From Streptomyces seoulensis (GTDB lineage Bacteria > Actinomycetota > Actinomycetes > Streptomycetales > Streptomycetaceae), in assembly GCF_022846655.1 (NCBI RefSeq), contig NZ_AP025667.1, positions 3,261,001-3,325,000 on the forward strand: DNA of 64,000 nucleotides, in the 5' to 3' direction. A model generated the notes under the pieces. It ran no database searches. It worked only from the letters and a program-made list of their open reading frames with translations, and was not told where the DNA came from. Of this stretch, positions 44,394-53,282 are shown piece after piece (position 1 is the stretch's first letter; each line of letters begins with the position of its first letter). A program made the translations under genes and the position numbers.

Positions 44394-45131
44394 TCAAAGC
44401 CGGAAGCCGGCCGGTCCCCGCACCGTGGCCGCGGCCAGTTCTGTGATCCGGGCAGCCGGGATCGGCACCCCGGGGGCGTTCTGGAACCAGGCCACCATGT
44501 CCGGGATGCTGAGGCCGGCTGGAGGCTGTCCGGTGTAGGCGACGGCGTACAGCGGCGTGTTGGGTTCGCTGCGCCAGCTCTCCGCCAGGGGACCGAGGTC
44601 CACCGCCTCGAATCCCAGACGATCCAGCAGATCCGCCACCTCCTTCTTCGCCGCCGGGTCGTCACCCGAGATGGGGATTCCGGTACGGTCCTCGGCCTCG
44701 GCCGGGCGGGCCAGCGACTGAAGCGGCTTGGGGCCGATGCTGTGCAACGCCTTCACCAACCGGGTGCCCGGCAGGTCACGCTGGACCAGTTCGCTCGAGG
44801 TCAAGGTGTGGTCGTCGAGCTCCGCGATCTCTGCCCCGGGGTAGACCGCGTAGTTCATGGGGTCGATCACCGTCTTGCCGACGAGTTCGGCGATCGGCAA
44901 CTGCTTACGGGCGGACAGCGGCACCGCGGCAAGGACGAGATCTGCTTCGCCGGCGGCGACGGCCGGGGTGGCGGCCCGGGCCCGCGGGCCGAGTTCGGTT
45001 ACCAGAGCGGCCAGCGACTGCGGGCTGCGCGAGTTGCTCAGGATGACATCGACGCCCGCTGCGACGGCGCGACGTGCCACCCCTGTGCCGACCATGCCGG
45101 TGCCGATGATGCCAAGTGTCGGTGTCTTCAT
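44394..45131 (-). CDS. NADPH-dependent F420 reductase-like oxidoreductase
   Basis: The 245-residue product starts MKTPTLGIIGTGMVGTGVAR, a Rossmann motif, and continues ILSNSRSPQSL, where the Ser-Arg pair suggests NADP preference, then VLAAVPLSARKQLP and VIDPMNYAVYPGAEI. This is the pattern of F420H2:NADP+ oxidoreductase-like (NADP-binding) proteins, which are widespread in Streptomyces and not all use F420. The later GIPISGDDPAAKKEVADLLD and GFEAVDLGPL support the family. It is divergent from a LysR regulator whose start is 83 bp away, so it is the probable target of that regulator. Confidence 0.88.
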   Translation of the reverse strand: MKTPTLGIIGTGMVGTGVARRAVAAGVDVILSNSRSPQSLAALVTELGPRARAATPAVAAGEADLVLAAVPLSARKQLPIAELVGKTVIDPMNYAVYPGAEIAELDDHTLTSSELVQRDLPGTRLVKALHSIGPKPLQSLARPAEAEDRTGIPISGDDPAAKKEVADLLDRLGFEAVDLGPLAESWRSEPNTPLYAVAYTGQPPAGLSIPDMVAWFQNAPGVPIPAARITELAAATVRGPAGFRL

Positions 45132-45188
45132 GAAGACAGCTCATCCGATGCGCGATGCGTGAACAACGGTCAGGATCATCAGTCAGCG

Positions 45189-45203
45189 ATCACATTTCGT
45201 GAT
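45189..45203. promoter_or_regulatory. LysR-type operator
   Basis: ATCACATTTCGTGAT is a perfect 5-bp inverted repeat with a 5-base spacer and fits the T-N11-A rule. A further half-site GATCAC follows at 45205-45210. It lies in the divergent spacer between the oxidoreductase and LysR genes. Confidence 0.7.
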
Positions 45204-45214
45204 AGATCACGGGG

Positions 45215-46063
45215 GTGGAACTGAGGGCGTTGCAATACTTCGTGACCGTGTCCGAAGAGCTGCACTTCGGCAGGGCGGCCCAACGGCTGCACATCGTGCA
45301 ATCGGCGGTCAGCCAGCAGATCGTGCGGCTCGAACGCGAGCTCGGCGTCCAGTTGCTCGAGCGGACGTCGCGTAGCGTCCGACTCACCGCAGTGGGCGAA
45401 CGGGTGCTGGTAGCAGCCCGGGAGACTCTGGCCGCAGCGGCTCGCGTCCGGGTGGTCGCCGGCGAGGAGGCGGCCCCGCTGCGTATCGGCATGGCGTCCT
45501 GCGTCACCGCACGGTTCGACCGGGCGCTGGCCCGTCTGCGCGACGGTGATCGCCCCGCTGTCCCACACCTTGTCGACCTGCCGGTGACCGCGCGTCTGGA
45601 CGCCGTCCGCGACGGCCACCTGGACCTCGCGCTGGTCCGCGGCGCGGTCGCCGAGCCGGGACTCCGGGTGATGCCCAGTTGGTCCGAGCCGCTGCACGCA
45701 GTGCTGTCGACCGACCACCCGGCCGCCGCCAGACCCTCACTCAGCCTGCTCGACCTCGACCCCACCGGACTACGACTGCCGTCGCGCGATACCGACCCGC
45801 CCCTGCACGACGCCATGCTCGCCGCTCTGCCCGTCGCGCCGTCGAGACCGCCCGCCGGGGACCTGGTCAACGTACTGTTCGAGGTCAGCCAGGATCCCGG
45901 GAGCTGGACGCTGATGCCGGCCGAACAACTTGCCGCTCCGCTGTCCGGCAGGATGACGCACGTGCCGCTCGACCCGCCGGTGACCGTCGTCGGCCACGTC
46001 GTGACCTCCCGTGCCACACCGAAGACGTGCGCGGCGTCGTATGTCGCCGCGTTCTCCGACTGA
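45215..46063 (+). CDS. LysR-family transcriptional regulator
   Basis: The 282-residue protein has the LysR helix-turn-helix at its N-terminus (MELRALQYFVTVSEELHFGR, then AQRLHIVQSAVSQQIVRLER) followed by an effector-binding periplasmic-binding-like domain with LRIGMASCVTARF and LDLALVRGAVAEPGLRV. It probably activates the divergent NADPH-dependent oxidoreductase in response to a small ligand. GTG start; the operator at 45189-45203 is only 12 bases upstream, so autorepression is likely. The ligand cannot be inferred. Confidence 0.93.
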   Translation: MELRALQYFVTVSEELHFGRAAQRLHIVQSAVSQQIVRLERELGVQLLERTSRSVRLTAVGERVLVAARETLAAAARVRVVAGEEAAPLRIGMASCVTARFDRALARLRDGDRPAVPHLVDLPVTARLDAVRDGHLDLALVRGAVAEPGLRVMPSWSEPLHAVLSTDHPAAARPSLSLLDLDPTGLRLPSRDTDPPLHDAMLAALPVAPSRPPAGDLVNVLFEVSQDPGSWTLMPAEQLAAPLSGRMTHVPLDPPVTVVGHVVTSRATPKTCAASYVAAFSD

Positions 46064-46168
46064 CCACCTCGCGCGCCCTTCGACGAACGCGGGAATCTGC
46101 GGGTGGGCGAGCATCTGGTGCACACGCGCCGGTGCGCGCTCGGGTCACCTGCGGCGCACCGCCCTGGG

Positions 46169-46906
46169 TCATGCCCCCAAGTTCTCCGTCACGGGCAGGC
46201 ACTCGGTGAGCAGGTCTACGATGTCGCGCCAGGCTCGCTGTGCGTGCTGTGGGTGGTACCCGGCGCCGGGGACGGTGGGGTGGTCGACCGGTGGATGGTG
46301 GAAGGCGTGCAAGGCGCCGCCGTAGACCGTGAGGCGCCAGTCGACGCCTGCGGCCTGCATCTCGGCGGTGAACGCGTTTCGTTGCGCGGGCGACATGATC
46401 GGGTCTTCCGAGCCGACCCCGGCCCACACCGGGCAGCGAATGTGTGCTGCCTCGCCCGGTCGGCCCGTGGTAGTCGCGTTGACTGTCCCGATCGCGCGCA
46501 GGTTGACGCCGTCTCGCCCGAGTTCCAGCGCGATGGCGCCCCCGGTGCCGTAGCCGATGGCGGCGATCCGGTCGGGGTCGGTCCGGGGCTCGGTGCGCAA
46601 CACGTCGAGCGCCGCATGGCCGATCCCCCGCATCCGGTCGGGATCAGCGAGCAGCGGCAGGCAACGGGCCAGCATCTCCTCGGGGTCGCCCAAGTAGCGC
46701 CCGCCGTGGAGGTCGAAGGCCAGCGCTACATATCCCAGCTCAGCGAGAGCATCGGCCCGGCGGCGCTCGACATCGCTGAGCCCCATGCCTTCTGGTCCGA
46801 GCAGCACCGCGGGCCGGCGGTCGGCACCGGCCGGGAGCGCGAGGTGCCCGATCATCGTCAAACCGTCGGCCGGATACTCGACCGTGCGCGTCGTAATCGC
46901 CGTCAT
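46169..46906 (-). CDS. dienelactone-hydrolase-family protein lacking the usual nucleophile
   Basis: The 245-residue protein has the alpha/beta-hydrolase order of dienelactone hydrolases: PAVLLGPEGMGLSDVERRRA, FDLHGGRYLGDPEEM, the elbow IGYGTGGAIALELG, acid SEDPIMSPAQR and His in GGALHAFHH. The elbow normally reads G-x-C-x-G-G with the catalytic Cys; here that position is Gly. Either it is catalytically inactive, uses another residue, or belongs to a subfamily with a different role. It converges with the LysR gene. The ATG start at 46906 lies in an open spacer with no strong ribosome-binding site. Confidence 0.85.
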   Translation of the reverse strand: MTAITTRTVEYPADGLTMIGHLALPAGADRRPAVLLGPEGMGLSDVERRRADALAELGYVALAFDLHGGRYLGDPEEMLARCLPLLADPDRMRGIGHAALDVLRTEPRTDPDRIAAIGYGTGGAIALELGRDGVNLRAIGTVNATTTGRPGEAAHIRCPVWAGVGSEDPIMSPAQRNAFTAEMQAAGVDWRLTVYGGALHAFHHPPVDHPTVPGAGYHPQHAQRAWRDIVDLLTECLPVTENLGA

Positions 46907-47079
46907 GAGGCTGGACTGTAATGATCGTCGCCCCTGTTCGGCGGCTGTTCTGCCGCTGGCGGAACAGCGTGGGTCTCCCTCTGAAATACGGCGAGAGACA
47001 CGGCACTCAAGGCTTCAAGATCATCCCGTTGACCCTTTGGCGCGTATCCCGGTCACACCCCGGCGTGTGCGCCGAGGCG

Positions 47080-47357
47080 CCGCCCGCCGACGAGGTCGAC
47101 TACACCGACCACTCCACGCTCACTACGCCCTCCGACCCCGCCACGGACGCCGACGCGGCGGGCTTCGCCATCAGCGGAAAGGGCCTGCACATCGGCGGCA
47201 TGCGCCACGAGTTCCGGGATGTGCCGGGAGGCTTCCGCGCGCCTGTGCGTCGAGTTTCCCCGTACGACCCTCCCGCGCATCCTCTCCGAGCACCGCTGGC
47301 ACTTAGCCATCGAGTTCTCCAACTGGGTGGAGTTCGCCTTCGGCGCCAGGCGCTGAA
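47080..47357 (+). pseudogene. decayed coding sequence, unknown family
   Basis: One frame reads ADEVDYTDHSTLTTPSDPAT and GKGLHIGGMRHEFRDVPGG; after a shift near 47235 a second frame reads LCVEFPRTTLPRILSEHRW and then LAIEFSNWVEFAFGARR to a TGA at 47355. The amino-acid composition suggests a real protein with a frameshift and lost 5' end. I do not recognise the family. Confidence 0.4.
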
Positions 47358-47711
47358 TGCGCCTAGGGCGTGGGCGAACGTTCGGTCCCCGCCAAGGACA
47401 TGGGCGATGGTGAGTGAGTACCGGACACCGGCTCAGTGCGCGGTCGAGAACGAGGATGCGGATGCTCTGGCCCGCTCGTCCCGCCTGATCTTTGATGAGC
47501 CCGGGTCTCGGGACGCGCTGCGGACCCGGCGAGGGCGGCCGGTCTGCAGGCCAGACATGTCCGTCCCCTACGGAGTCAACGGCCGATCACGCCCAAGCAC
47601 ACGCGAATCCCGGCCTACGCTGCAACCGGCTTCCTGATAATTTCAACAGCGCGTAATCACCCTGGCGTCAACACCAAGTCGCTGTCAGAATCGTGTCGTT
47701 GACGGTCACTC
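47358..47711. other. intergenic, no gene recognised
   Basis: No convincing gene. The last 60 bases, more AT-rich (CCTGATAATTTCAACAGCG), probably hold the promoter for the XRE-methyltransferase pair. Confidence 0.4.
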
Positions 47712-47723
47712 AGGAGGTTGGGC

Positions 47724-48086
47724 GTGAGCGAAGCCCGTCCCGGCACCAGCACGCCGCCAGTCCTGCGTGTGATCGGCGACCGTCGGCTGCAGGACATCCG
47801 ACTCGACACCTGCGCCTCGCTGGAGGACGCGGCACAAACCCTGCGCGTGCAGACCCTGACGGTCCGTCGGCCGGAAAGGGGCGAGGTCGCGCTGAGGCCT
47901 CTCTACGCGGACAAGCTCCTGGAGACCTACGGAGCGGACCGCCAGGTGAGCGACGAGTTCATCGACTTGGCCGAGCAGGCCGACGAGCCCGACTGGTGGG
48001 CCCGTTACCGCGACGTCGTCCCGGCGACACCAGTCCAGTTCCTGGCCTGCGGGCCGACAGACACACGCGTAAAGGGGAGAACATGA
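47724..48086 (+). CDS. XRE-family (DUF5753-type) regulator, truncated
   Basis: The product starts VSEARPGTSTPPVLRV and has an XRE-like helix-turn-helix (ASLEDAAQTLRVQTLTVRR, then ERGEVALRPLYADKLLETYG) followed by FIDLAEQADEPDWWARYRDV. Normal members continue for about 170 more residues with a DUF5753 ligand-binding domain. Here the frame turns into TPVQFLACGPTDTRVKGRT and stops, giving 120 residues. GTG at 47724 has AGGAGG six bases upstream. The stop overlaps the methyltransferase start as ATGA, so the deletion has fused a shortened regulator directly to its partner gene. Confidence 0.78.
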   Translation: MSEARPGTSTPPVLRVIGDRRLQDIRLDTCASLEDAAQTLRVQTLTVRRPERGEVALRPLYADKLLETYGADRQVSDEFIDLAEQADEPDWWARYRDVVPATPVQFLACGPTDTRVKGRT

Positions 48087-48898
48087 GCACCAGGCAGGTC
48101 GGCCGGGATCTCGACACGAGCAAGGCGCACTCGGCCCGGATGTACGACTACTTTCTCGGTGGCAAGGACCACTTCGAGATCGACAAGGAGGCGGCCCTGG
48201 TCGCCGCCGACGCACACCCCGGCATCTACATGACCGCTCGCGAGAACCGTGCGTTCATGCACCGTGCCACGCGGGTCCTGGCGCAGGAGCACGGCATCCG
48301 CCAGTGGCTCGACATCGGCACGGGGATCCCGACGGAGCCCAACCTGCACCAGGTCGCTCAGTCCGTCGCCGCCAACGCCCGTGTCGTGTACGCCGACAAC
48401 GACCCCCTCGTCCTGAAGTACGCCGAGCGCCTCATGCGCAGCACAACACAGGGACGCACGGCCTACGTCGAAGCCGACATCAGGGACCCCGATGCGCTGA
48501 TAAGCGCCGTGGAGGCCTCCGAGGTACTGGACTTCGACCAGCCCATCGCCCTCTCCCTCAACGCGCTCATGCACTTCATCACCGACCCGCACGACCCGTA
48601 CGCCATCGTCCGCCGGCTGCTCGACCCGCTGCCGCCGGGCAGCGCCCTCGCCATGAACCACTGCACCCCCGACTTCGACCCCGTCACCTGGAACAAGGTC
48701 GCGGAGGTCTACACCAAGTCCGGTTCTCCGGTGCGGTTCCGTTCGCACAGCGATGTCCGCCGTTTCTTCGACGGACTCGACCTGATCGACCCCGGCATCG
48801 TGTGCTGCCACCGCTGGCGGCCCGCCGGCCCGGCCGAGGGGCCGGAGCCCACGGACGCCCAGATCAGCCTGTTGGCGGGCGTGGGCATCAAGCGCTGA
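48083..48898 (+). CDS. SAM-dependent methyltransferase, DUF574 family
   Basis: The 271-residue protein is a typical DUF574 methyltransferase: DTSKAHSARMYDYFLGGKDH near the N-terminus, the SAM-binding motif WLDIGTGIPTEPNLHQVAQ, VVYADNDPLVLKYAERLM for the adenine-ribose site, and ALSLNALMHFITDPHDPY. These proteins are abundant in Streptomyces, usually near XRE/DUF5753 regulators, and their substrates are unknown. Translation is coupled to the truncated regulator by an ATGA overlap, with GGGGAGAAC before the ATG. A hairpin terminator follows at 48952. Confidence 0.92.
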   Translation: MSTRQVGRDLDTSKAHSARMYDYFLGGKDHFEIDKEAALVAADAHPGIYMTARENRAFMHRATRVLAQEHGIRQWLDIGTGIPTEPNLHQVAQSVAANARVVYADNDPLVLKYAERLMRSTTQGRTAYVEADIRDPDALISAVEASEVLDFDQPIALSLNALMHFITDPHDPYAIVRRLLDPLPPGSALAMNHCTPDFDPVTWNKVAEVYTKSGSPVRFRSHSDVRRFFDGLDLIDPGIVCCHRWRPAGPAEGPEPTDAQISLLAGVGIKR

Positions 48899-48951
48899 CC
48901 GGTGCCCGGCCGATCGTGCGACCGACTGGGCGAGGCATCTTCCGAGGGAGC

Positions 48952-48980
48952 GGGGACCGCGCCGCACGGCCGCGGTCCCC
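48952..48980. terminator. bidirectional hairpin terminator
   Basis: GGGGACCGCG (48952-48961) pairs with CGCGGTCCCC (48971-48980) around a 9-base loop, between the convergent methyltransferase and VOC genes. Confidence 0.8.
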
Positions 48981-49037
48981 TCCCCCGCCCCTGTCCGGTC
49001 CCCCGCCCGAGTCCAGGTGCTCGCGGCACGGTCACCC

Positions 49038-49424
49038 TCAGACCAGGGTCGATACGCAGAAGGGGTGGCCTGCGGGATCCAGCAGGACCCGCCACCGGTC
49101 GGGGTCCGGCTGGAATTCGGGCTTGACGGCGCCCAGAGCGAGGAGGCGAGCCTGAGCGGCGTCCAAGTCGTCGACTCCGATTTCCATGTGAGCCTGCTTC
49201 TCCTGGGAGGGGTCCGGCCAGGTGGGGCGGCGGTAGTCGGCGAGCCGGTTGAATCCCAGTCCAGCAGCTCCCTCTTGGCCGAGCAGGACGAAATCCTCGG
49301 CGGAGAAGACCACAGGCAGACCGAGGGCCTTCCCGTAGAAGTGGGCCAGCTCGGCTGGGTCAGGGCAGTCGAAGGTCACAGCCGAGTAGCGGAACGTTGA
49401 TGCTGAGATGTCTTCATGGCTCAT
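49038..49424 (-). CDS. VOC-family (glyoxalase-like) protein
   Basis: The 128-residue protein is a two-module vicinal-oxygen-chelate domain: FRYSAVTFDCPDPAELAHFY, ALGLPVVFSAEDFVLLG, then HMEIGVDDLDAAQARLLALG and WRVLLDPAGHPFCVS. Conserved acidic and His positions for a metal site are present in part. Members include glyoxalases, dioxygenases and antibiotic-binding proteins; this one resembles the short VOC proteins common in Streptomyces with no assigned substrate. ATG at 49424, with GGAAAG-like bases nearby on the complementary strand. Single gene. Confidence 0.85.
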   Translation of the reverse strand: MSHEDISASTFRYSAVTFDCPDPAELAHFYGKALGLPVVFSAEDFVLLGQEGAAGLGFNRLADYRRPTWPDPSQEKQAHMEIGVDDLDAAQARLLALGAVKPEFQPDPDRWRVLLDPAGHPFCVSTLV

Positions 49425-49642
49425 GCGCGGAAAGGTATTCGGGATCTAGGACAGGCCGGGTCCTATTGGCACTCGGCTCCACCGGCCTATGTCTGCGGCG
49501 CCGGACCCGCCGACTGGAGTAGGCCGCATCTTGAGCCGCTCGCCCACTTCCCACTGGGTCACCGTCCAGCTCGGATACACCGGCAAGGGCAACCGTGCGC
49601 ACCCCTACGGCAAGTAGGTCGTGTACGCCTCTCCCTGGAAGG

Positions 49643-50362
49643 ATGACCGTGGCGCACGAACACGAGAGCGGCGTCGAGGAGGACTTCCTCGAAGACATCT
49701 TCGTGACCGATGTCGGACTTACCTGGCTGGCCTCGCGATGGCAAGTACTGGACGAGGTCTACGCGGAGTTGGCCGGACCGAACCCCCTCGACGGCGGCCA
49801 CGTCACGGTGTGGCTCAGGCTGGCCGAATCGTCGGTCGACCAATTCGACCGTTCCAAGGCCGCCCAACTGGGCCAGGACGTGCAGCGCCTGCTGCGCTCA
49901 CCACTGCCGGAAGAGACCGTCCGAACGGTCTGGCTCGCCGCCACCCACGGCATCTTCGACCCACGCGAGCAAGGCATGAGCGCCCGCTCCTGGCTGCGGC
50001 GGGCGGAAGAGGCATGGCTGGCCCGGGTGCTCGAGGACGATCCGGCGTTCGTTCCCCCGCCGCCGCAGCCCGTGACGGACGAGAAGCTGCGGCGGGCCGT
50101 CCTCCAGGAGATCCATCCGGTCGCGCGGCGTCTGGGCCTCGCAGCCGAGCACCCTCCGTTTGGCACGCCAGTGACCGGCCTCGTCCAGGCTCTGGAGCAG
50201 GTGGTCACCGAGTCCTGCGCGGACCTTGGCTACCGGCTGTTCCTTCGGGCCATGAAGGCGTACCAAGTATCGGCGGACAAACCGAGTCTCGTCGCTCTCG
50301 GCGAGCGGTTCGGCTATCCGCACGGGTTGGTGCATGAGGGTCTGAACAGTCGGCCCGACTGA
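49643..50362 (+). CDS. conserved hypothetical protein
   Basis: The product has 239 residues from the ATG at 49643 or 237 from GTG at 49649, both after GGAAGGA. It is acidic and helical: VEEDFLEDIFVTDVGLTWLA, then a segment with SVDQFDRSKAAQLGQDVQRL, PREQGMSARSWLRRAEEAWL and RRLGLAAEHPPFGTP. I do not recognise the family. There is no signal peptide or membrane segment, so it should be cytoplasmic. Two hairpins directly after the stop suggest a monocistronic unit. Confidence 0.6.
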   Translation: MTVAHEHESGVEEDFLEDIFVTDVGLTWLASRWQVLDEVYAELAGPNPLDGGHVTVWLRLAESSVDQFDRSKAAQLGQDVQRLLRSPLPEETVRTVWLAATHGIFDPREQGMSARSWLRRAEEAWLARVLEDDPAFVPPPPQPVTDEKLRRAVLQEIHPVARRLGLAAEHPPFGTPVTGLVQALEQVVTESCADLGYRLFLRAMKAYQVSADKPSLVALGERFGYPHGLVHEGLNSRPD

Positions 50363-50400
50363 GTCGGGAAACGGGGGCGGGCTGACACCGACGGTGTCAG
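50354..50400 (+). terminator. two tandem hairpins at the gene end
   Basis: CCCGACT/AGTCGGG (50354-50368) overlaps the stop codon, and CTGACACCG/CGGTGTCAG (50382-50400) follows with a single-base centre. Together they probably terminate transcription. Confidence 0.7.
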
Positions 50401-51237
50401 CGCTGCGGCCTCGAAAACGCCGACGCGGAGTGGGGCCGAGGACTACGGCCGCATGATGAGCGGATGCACCGGGGTCAGCGCGACGACTTCCTCCGCCCGG
50501 CCCTCCCACGAAGCCCTCCATGCATCGTCGGCGCCGTGCACGTTTCCTAGACCTCGGCCTGAGGCAACAAGAGGAAACCGGCGGCGGCCGCTGCCCCTGT
50601 CTCACCCGATGAGGCTGAGTACTGCACCGACGCCAGCGGTAGCCAGCCCGAGAAACGCTGGCCGGCCCGATGGTGGTCGGCGCGCCCGCACAGGACCTCA
50701 TTCCGAGCGCGCGCCGGAGTCCCACTGGACGCCCCGAAGGAGTCGATGACAGCCCAGGGGGCTCCAGTCAGGCAGGGGGCGACACTCGGGCATGGGGACG
50801 GTGCGCGCCGCTCACCGAAGAGGGCGCAGTGGTACGCGTCTTCCGGTTCGCGCTTCATCCAGATGTTGCCGGTGGGAGGCTGCGTTGTTGCGTTGTGGGA
50901 TCATCCGGTCTGTTTGCGCTGCGCTCTTCGAGATGCGTGACGAATGAAACGCCTCACCTCACCCTCGAAGACGCTATGGGTGGTATCTACCGTAAACTCT
51001 CTTTTAGTTCCCTCGTGACACCCAACGCACCGGAATGCAACCGCCATTTGATCCCCCACACCATGACGAGGGACACTGCCTGGCGGGTGCGTGTTCCCCC
51101 GTCGAGCGGGACTCGCATCGGCACCCTCCCGTGCAGGTCGTCAGGGGTCATTTACCCAACGATTGCTGGGCAGTTGACCTCAGGGTTTCGTGATAGCGTC
51201 CTTGTTCGCAGGGACAGTGCAACCTGAAAGGGAAATC
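50401..51237. other. long intergenic, AT-richer second half
   Basis: No gene is recognised. From about 50940 the sequence is noticeably less GC-rich than its surroundings (for example TAAACTCTCTTTTAG), as in promoters or horizontally acquired DNA. TTGACC at 51174 and TGATAGCGT at 51191 may be part of a promoter for the next gene, though the spacing is not canonical. Confidence 0.4.
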
Positions 51238-51846
51238 GTGAACACGGAGAAGATCGCCGCTCGCCGCCTCTCAATGGAAGAGGTGACGAAGCTCGACATG
51301 AAGGACAGGCTCTTCGTTTCCGCCGACACGGCAGAACTCAAGATTCCCGGCTGCTATGTACCTGCTTTCCTGACCAAGTCCGGTGAGGATTTCGAGGGTG
51401 GTTCGGTCACGGCGAGGACCATATTCCAGGAAGAAGTCTCCTGCCTTCCCGACGACGAGAATGAAGCCGGGATCTACCTGGCCGACGAGAACGGCTCGGC
51501 GACCATCGAGGTCCTCCAGTCCGCCGGCGTCGTGCTGGACCTGGCGCTCTTCGTCCCCAATGGGGACAAGGGGGCCCTCTCGGCCCTTTACGCTGCGGCC
51601 CGGCAGGCGTTCGGCGCCGACGTCGTGCAGATCTGGCGCCAGGGCCTCAAGGAGGTTCCCGACGTGAAGGTCGACATCTTCGAGGAGCAGGTTCCCCGGG
51701 GACGCAAGGGGGGCGACAGCCCCAAGCGTGACCGTCGCGCGATCGACACCTACCCCGCCCGTGCGGACTTCATCGAGTTCACCGCGGGGTGGAAGCCGGT
51801 CATCGAGATACACAGGCCGGTCGTCGACGACACCCCGACCATCTGA
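51238..51846 (+). CDS. unknown 202-aa protein
   Basis: Translation probably starts at GTG 51238 after AAAGGGA, giving MNTEKIAARRLSMEEVTKLD at the N-terminus. The protein is acidic and cytoplasmic in character, with YVPAFLTKSGEDFEGGSVTA, a middle part rich in Asp/Glu (CLPDDENEAGIYLADENGSA), DLALFVPNGDKGALSALYAA, and a basic segment RGRKGGDSPKRDRR near residue 165. I do not recognise a family or catalytic motif. The upstream region is AT-richer than normal, and a perfect hairpin lies 168 bp after the stop. It may be recently acquired. Confidence 0.6.
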   Translation: MNTEKIAARRLSMEEVTKLDMKDRLFVSADTAELKIPGCYVPAFLTKSGEDFEGGSVTARTIFQEEVSCLPDDENEAGIYLADENGSATIEVLQSAGVVLDLALFVPNGDKGALSALYAAARQAFGADVVQIWRQGLKEVPDVKVDIFEEQVPRGRKGGDSPKRDRRAIDTYPARADFIEFTAGWKPVIEIHRPVVDDTPTI

Positions 51847-52014
51847 GTCGGCGTTACCTCTGGTTCTCAGCCTGAGAGAACGCCGAGAACTCATGCAGTA
51901 CACCCGGTCGACCCCTGAGTGGCCGAGGGAGCCGTCGGAAGGTAACTCCCGCACGTCGGAGTGCCGTTCCGCTCAATGACCTCGTGGCACGGCCGAGGAA
52001 CGCCCGGCCGTGGC
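51847..52014. other. 3' spacer of the unknown gene
   Basis: Short untranslated stretch between the stop at 51846 and the strong hairpin at 52015; no further feature. Confidence 0.4.
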
Positions 52015-52057
52015 CCTGATGGTGCTGGACGTGCTTGCCGCGTCCAGCACCATCAGG
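52015..52057 (+). terminator. perfect hairpin terminator
   Basis: Two perfect 17-base arms (52015-52031 and 52041-52057), each containing the GGTGCTGGACG core or its complement, enclose a 9-base loop. Confidence 0.85.
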
Positions 52058-52638
52058 CACACCCGGTCCGGTACGGCCCGTAGTCGGACCGGTGTACGGC
52101 CTCGGCTGCGACGGCTGAAGCCGGACCGGGTACAACGGCGGCGGCCGCGAGCATTTCGGCAGCGGCGCGAGTCCTGATCCTGTTTCCAATGCCCTGCTCG
52201 ATGACCCCGGCCCGCTCAGGCAAGGGGGGCGGGGGCTGCCGGTCGGGGTCACCGAGCGCGGGGCGAGCGGCGGGCGGACTGCTGCCGGTGCCTGGTACGC
52301 CCGGCGGCCGCCTGGTCGCCGGAGACGGTGACCGGTTCTGCGGGCCAACGGCCCTGGCGATGCGCCGATCTGCAAGCTTGGTGCACCACGTATGGACACG
52401 GTCGCGGTACCCGCGCGCGAGGCCGACGGAACGCACTGGCTTGCGCGTAGCGAGATCCAGCGCCTGCTCTCCGCGGGTGTTGCTGTCTCAGGTACGCCCA
52501 TCGCCGAACCCGACTCGCTGCGGTGAGCACGCGACAACCGTCGCAGCCCCTCCTCGCCGCACTTGCTTGGTCTTGGAACCATGTAGGGAAATCAAGGATC
52601 GAAGAGCGATCCCTGATCACCGGTATTAAGTTCTGGCC
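52058..52638. other. intergenic, no gene recognised
   Basis: GC-rich stretch with open frames on both strands but no recognisable product. The AT-rich end near 52600 (CCGGTATTAAGTTCTGGCC) may hold the promoter of the HIT-like gene. Confidence 0.4.
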
Positions 52639-53118
52639 ATGACTGGTGACTGGCGGTTGGACCGGATCGGGACTGCTCTGAGGGGCGAGAACCCGACCGT
52701 CCTGCGACGCCTGACAGCGGGGTTTGCGGTGATCGGGGACGTCCAGTTCCTGCCTGGCTACTCGGTTCTGCTCGTGGACGAGCCCGATGCGCAGCGGTTG
52801 TCTGACCTTCCGAAGGCGAAACGGCTGTCGTTCCTGTCCGACATGGACCAGCTCGGTGAAGCGGTCGAGCGTGTCTGTCGGCGGCTGGACCCGGGCTTCC
52901 GACGGGTCAACCTGGAGATCCTGGGGAATACAGACCCGTTCTTGCATGCGCATGTCTGGCCGCGGTTCGAGTGGGAGCCGGCCGATGTGGTGGGCAGGCC
53001 GGTGTGGCTCTATCCGCGCGAACGGTGGAGTGACGAGCAGTTCAGGCTCGGCCCGCAGCATGACGTGCTGCGCGATGCGATCAGCAGCGAACTGGACCGA
53101 CTGCGCTCGGCGACCTGA
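52639..53118 (+). CDS. HIT-family hydrolase (Ap4A-hydrolase-like)
   Basis: The 159-residue protein has a histidine-triad-type fold: strands AVIGDVQFLPGYSVLLVDEP, a helix LSFLSDMDQLGEAVERVCRR, RRVNLEILGNTDPFLHAHVW and RF, where HAHVW is a shortened histidine triad. The spacing resembles proteins annotated as diadenosine tetraphosphate hydrolase or galactose-1-phosphate-like nucleotidyl hydrolases in Streptomyces. The third His of the triad is replaced by Trp or Pro, so activity may differ. ATG start at 52639. No operon partner. Confidence 0.78.
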   Translation: MTGDWRLDRIGTALRGENPTVLRRLTAGFAVIGDVQFLPGYSVLLVDEPDAQRLSDLPKAKRLSFLSDMDQLGEAVERVCRRLDPGFRRVNLEILGNTDPFLHAHVWPRFEWEPADVVGRPVWLYPRERWSDEQFRLGPQHDVLRDAISSELDRLRSAT

Positions 53119-53282
53119 GTCCGGGGAGACTCAGGGAGCGCTACGTCGCCGCCGGATCGACCCATGCACGGCCACCGGCACGTTCTCCGGCACGCCTGGC
53201 CGCCAGCATCCGGGGGCTGACCCGACCCTTGGCAACGCGTGCGCCGGGCGGCGGGGCCTTCTTCGACCGGGAGTGCCACCCG

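Noticed and set aside
51174..51199. TTGACC ... TAGCGT as a promoter for the gene at 51238
   Set aside because: The spacer is only 14 bases, too short for a normal sigma-70-type promoter, so it is mentioned but not annotated.
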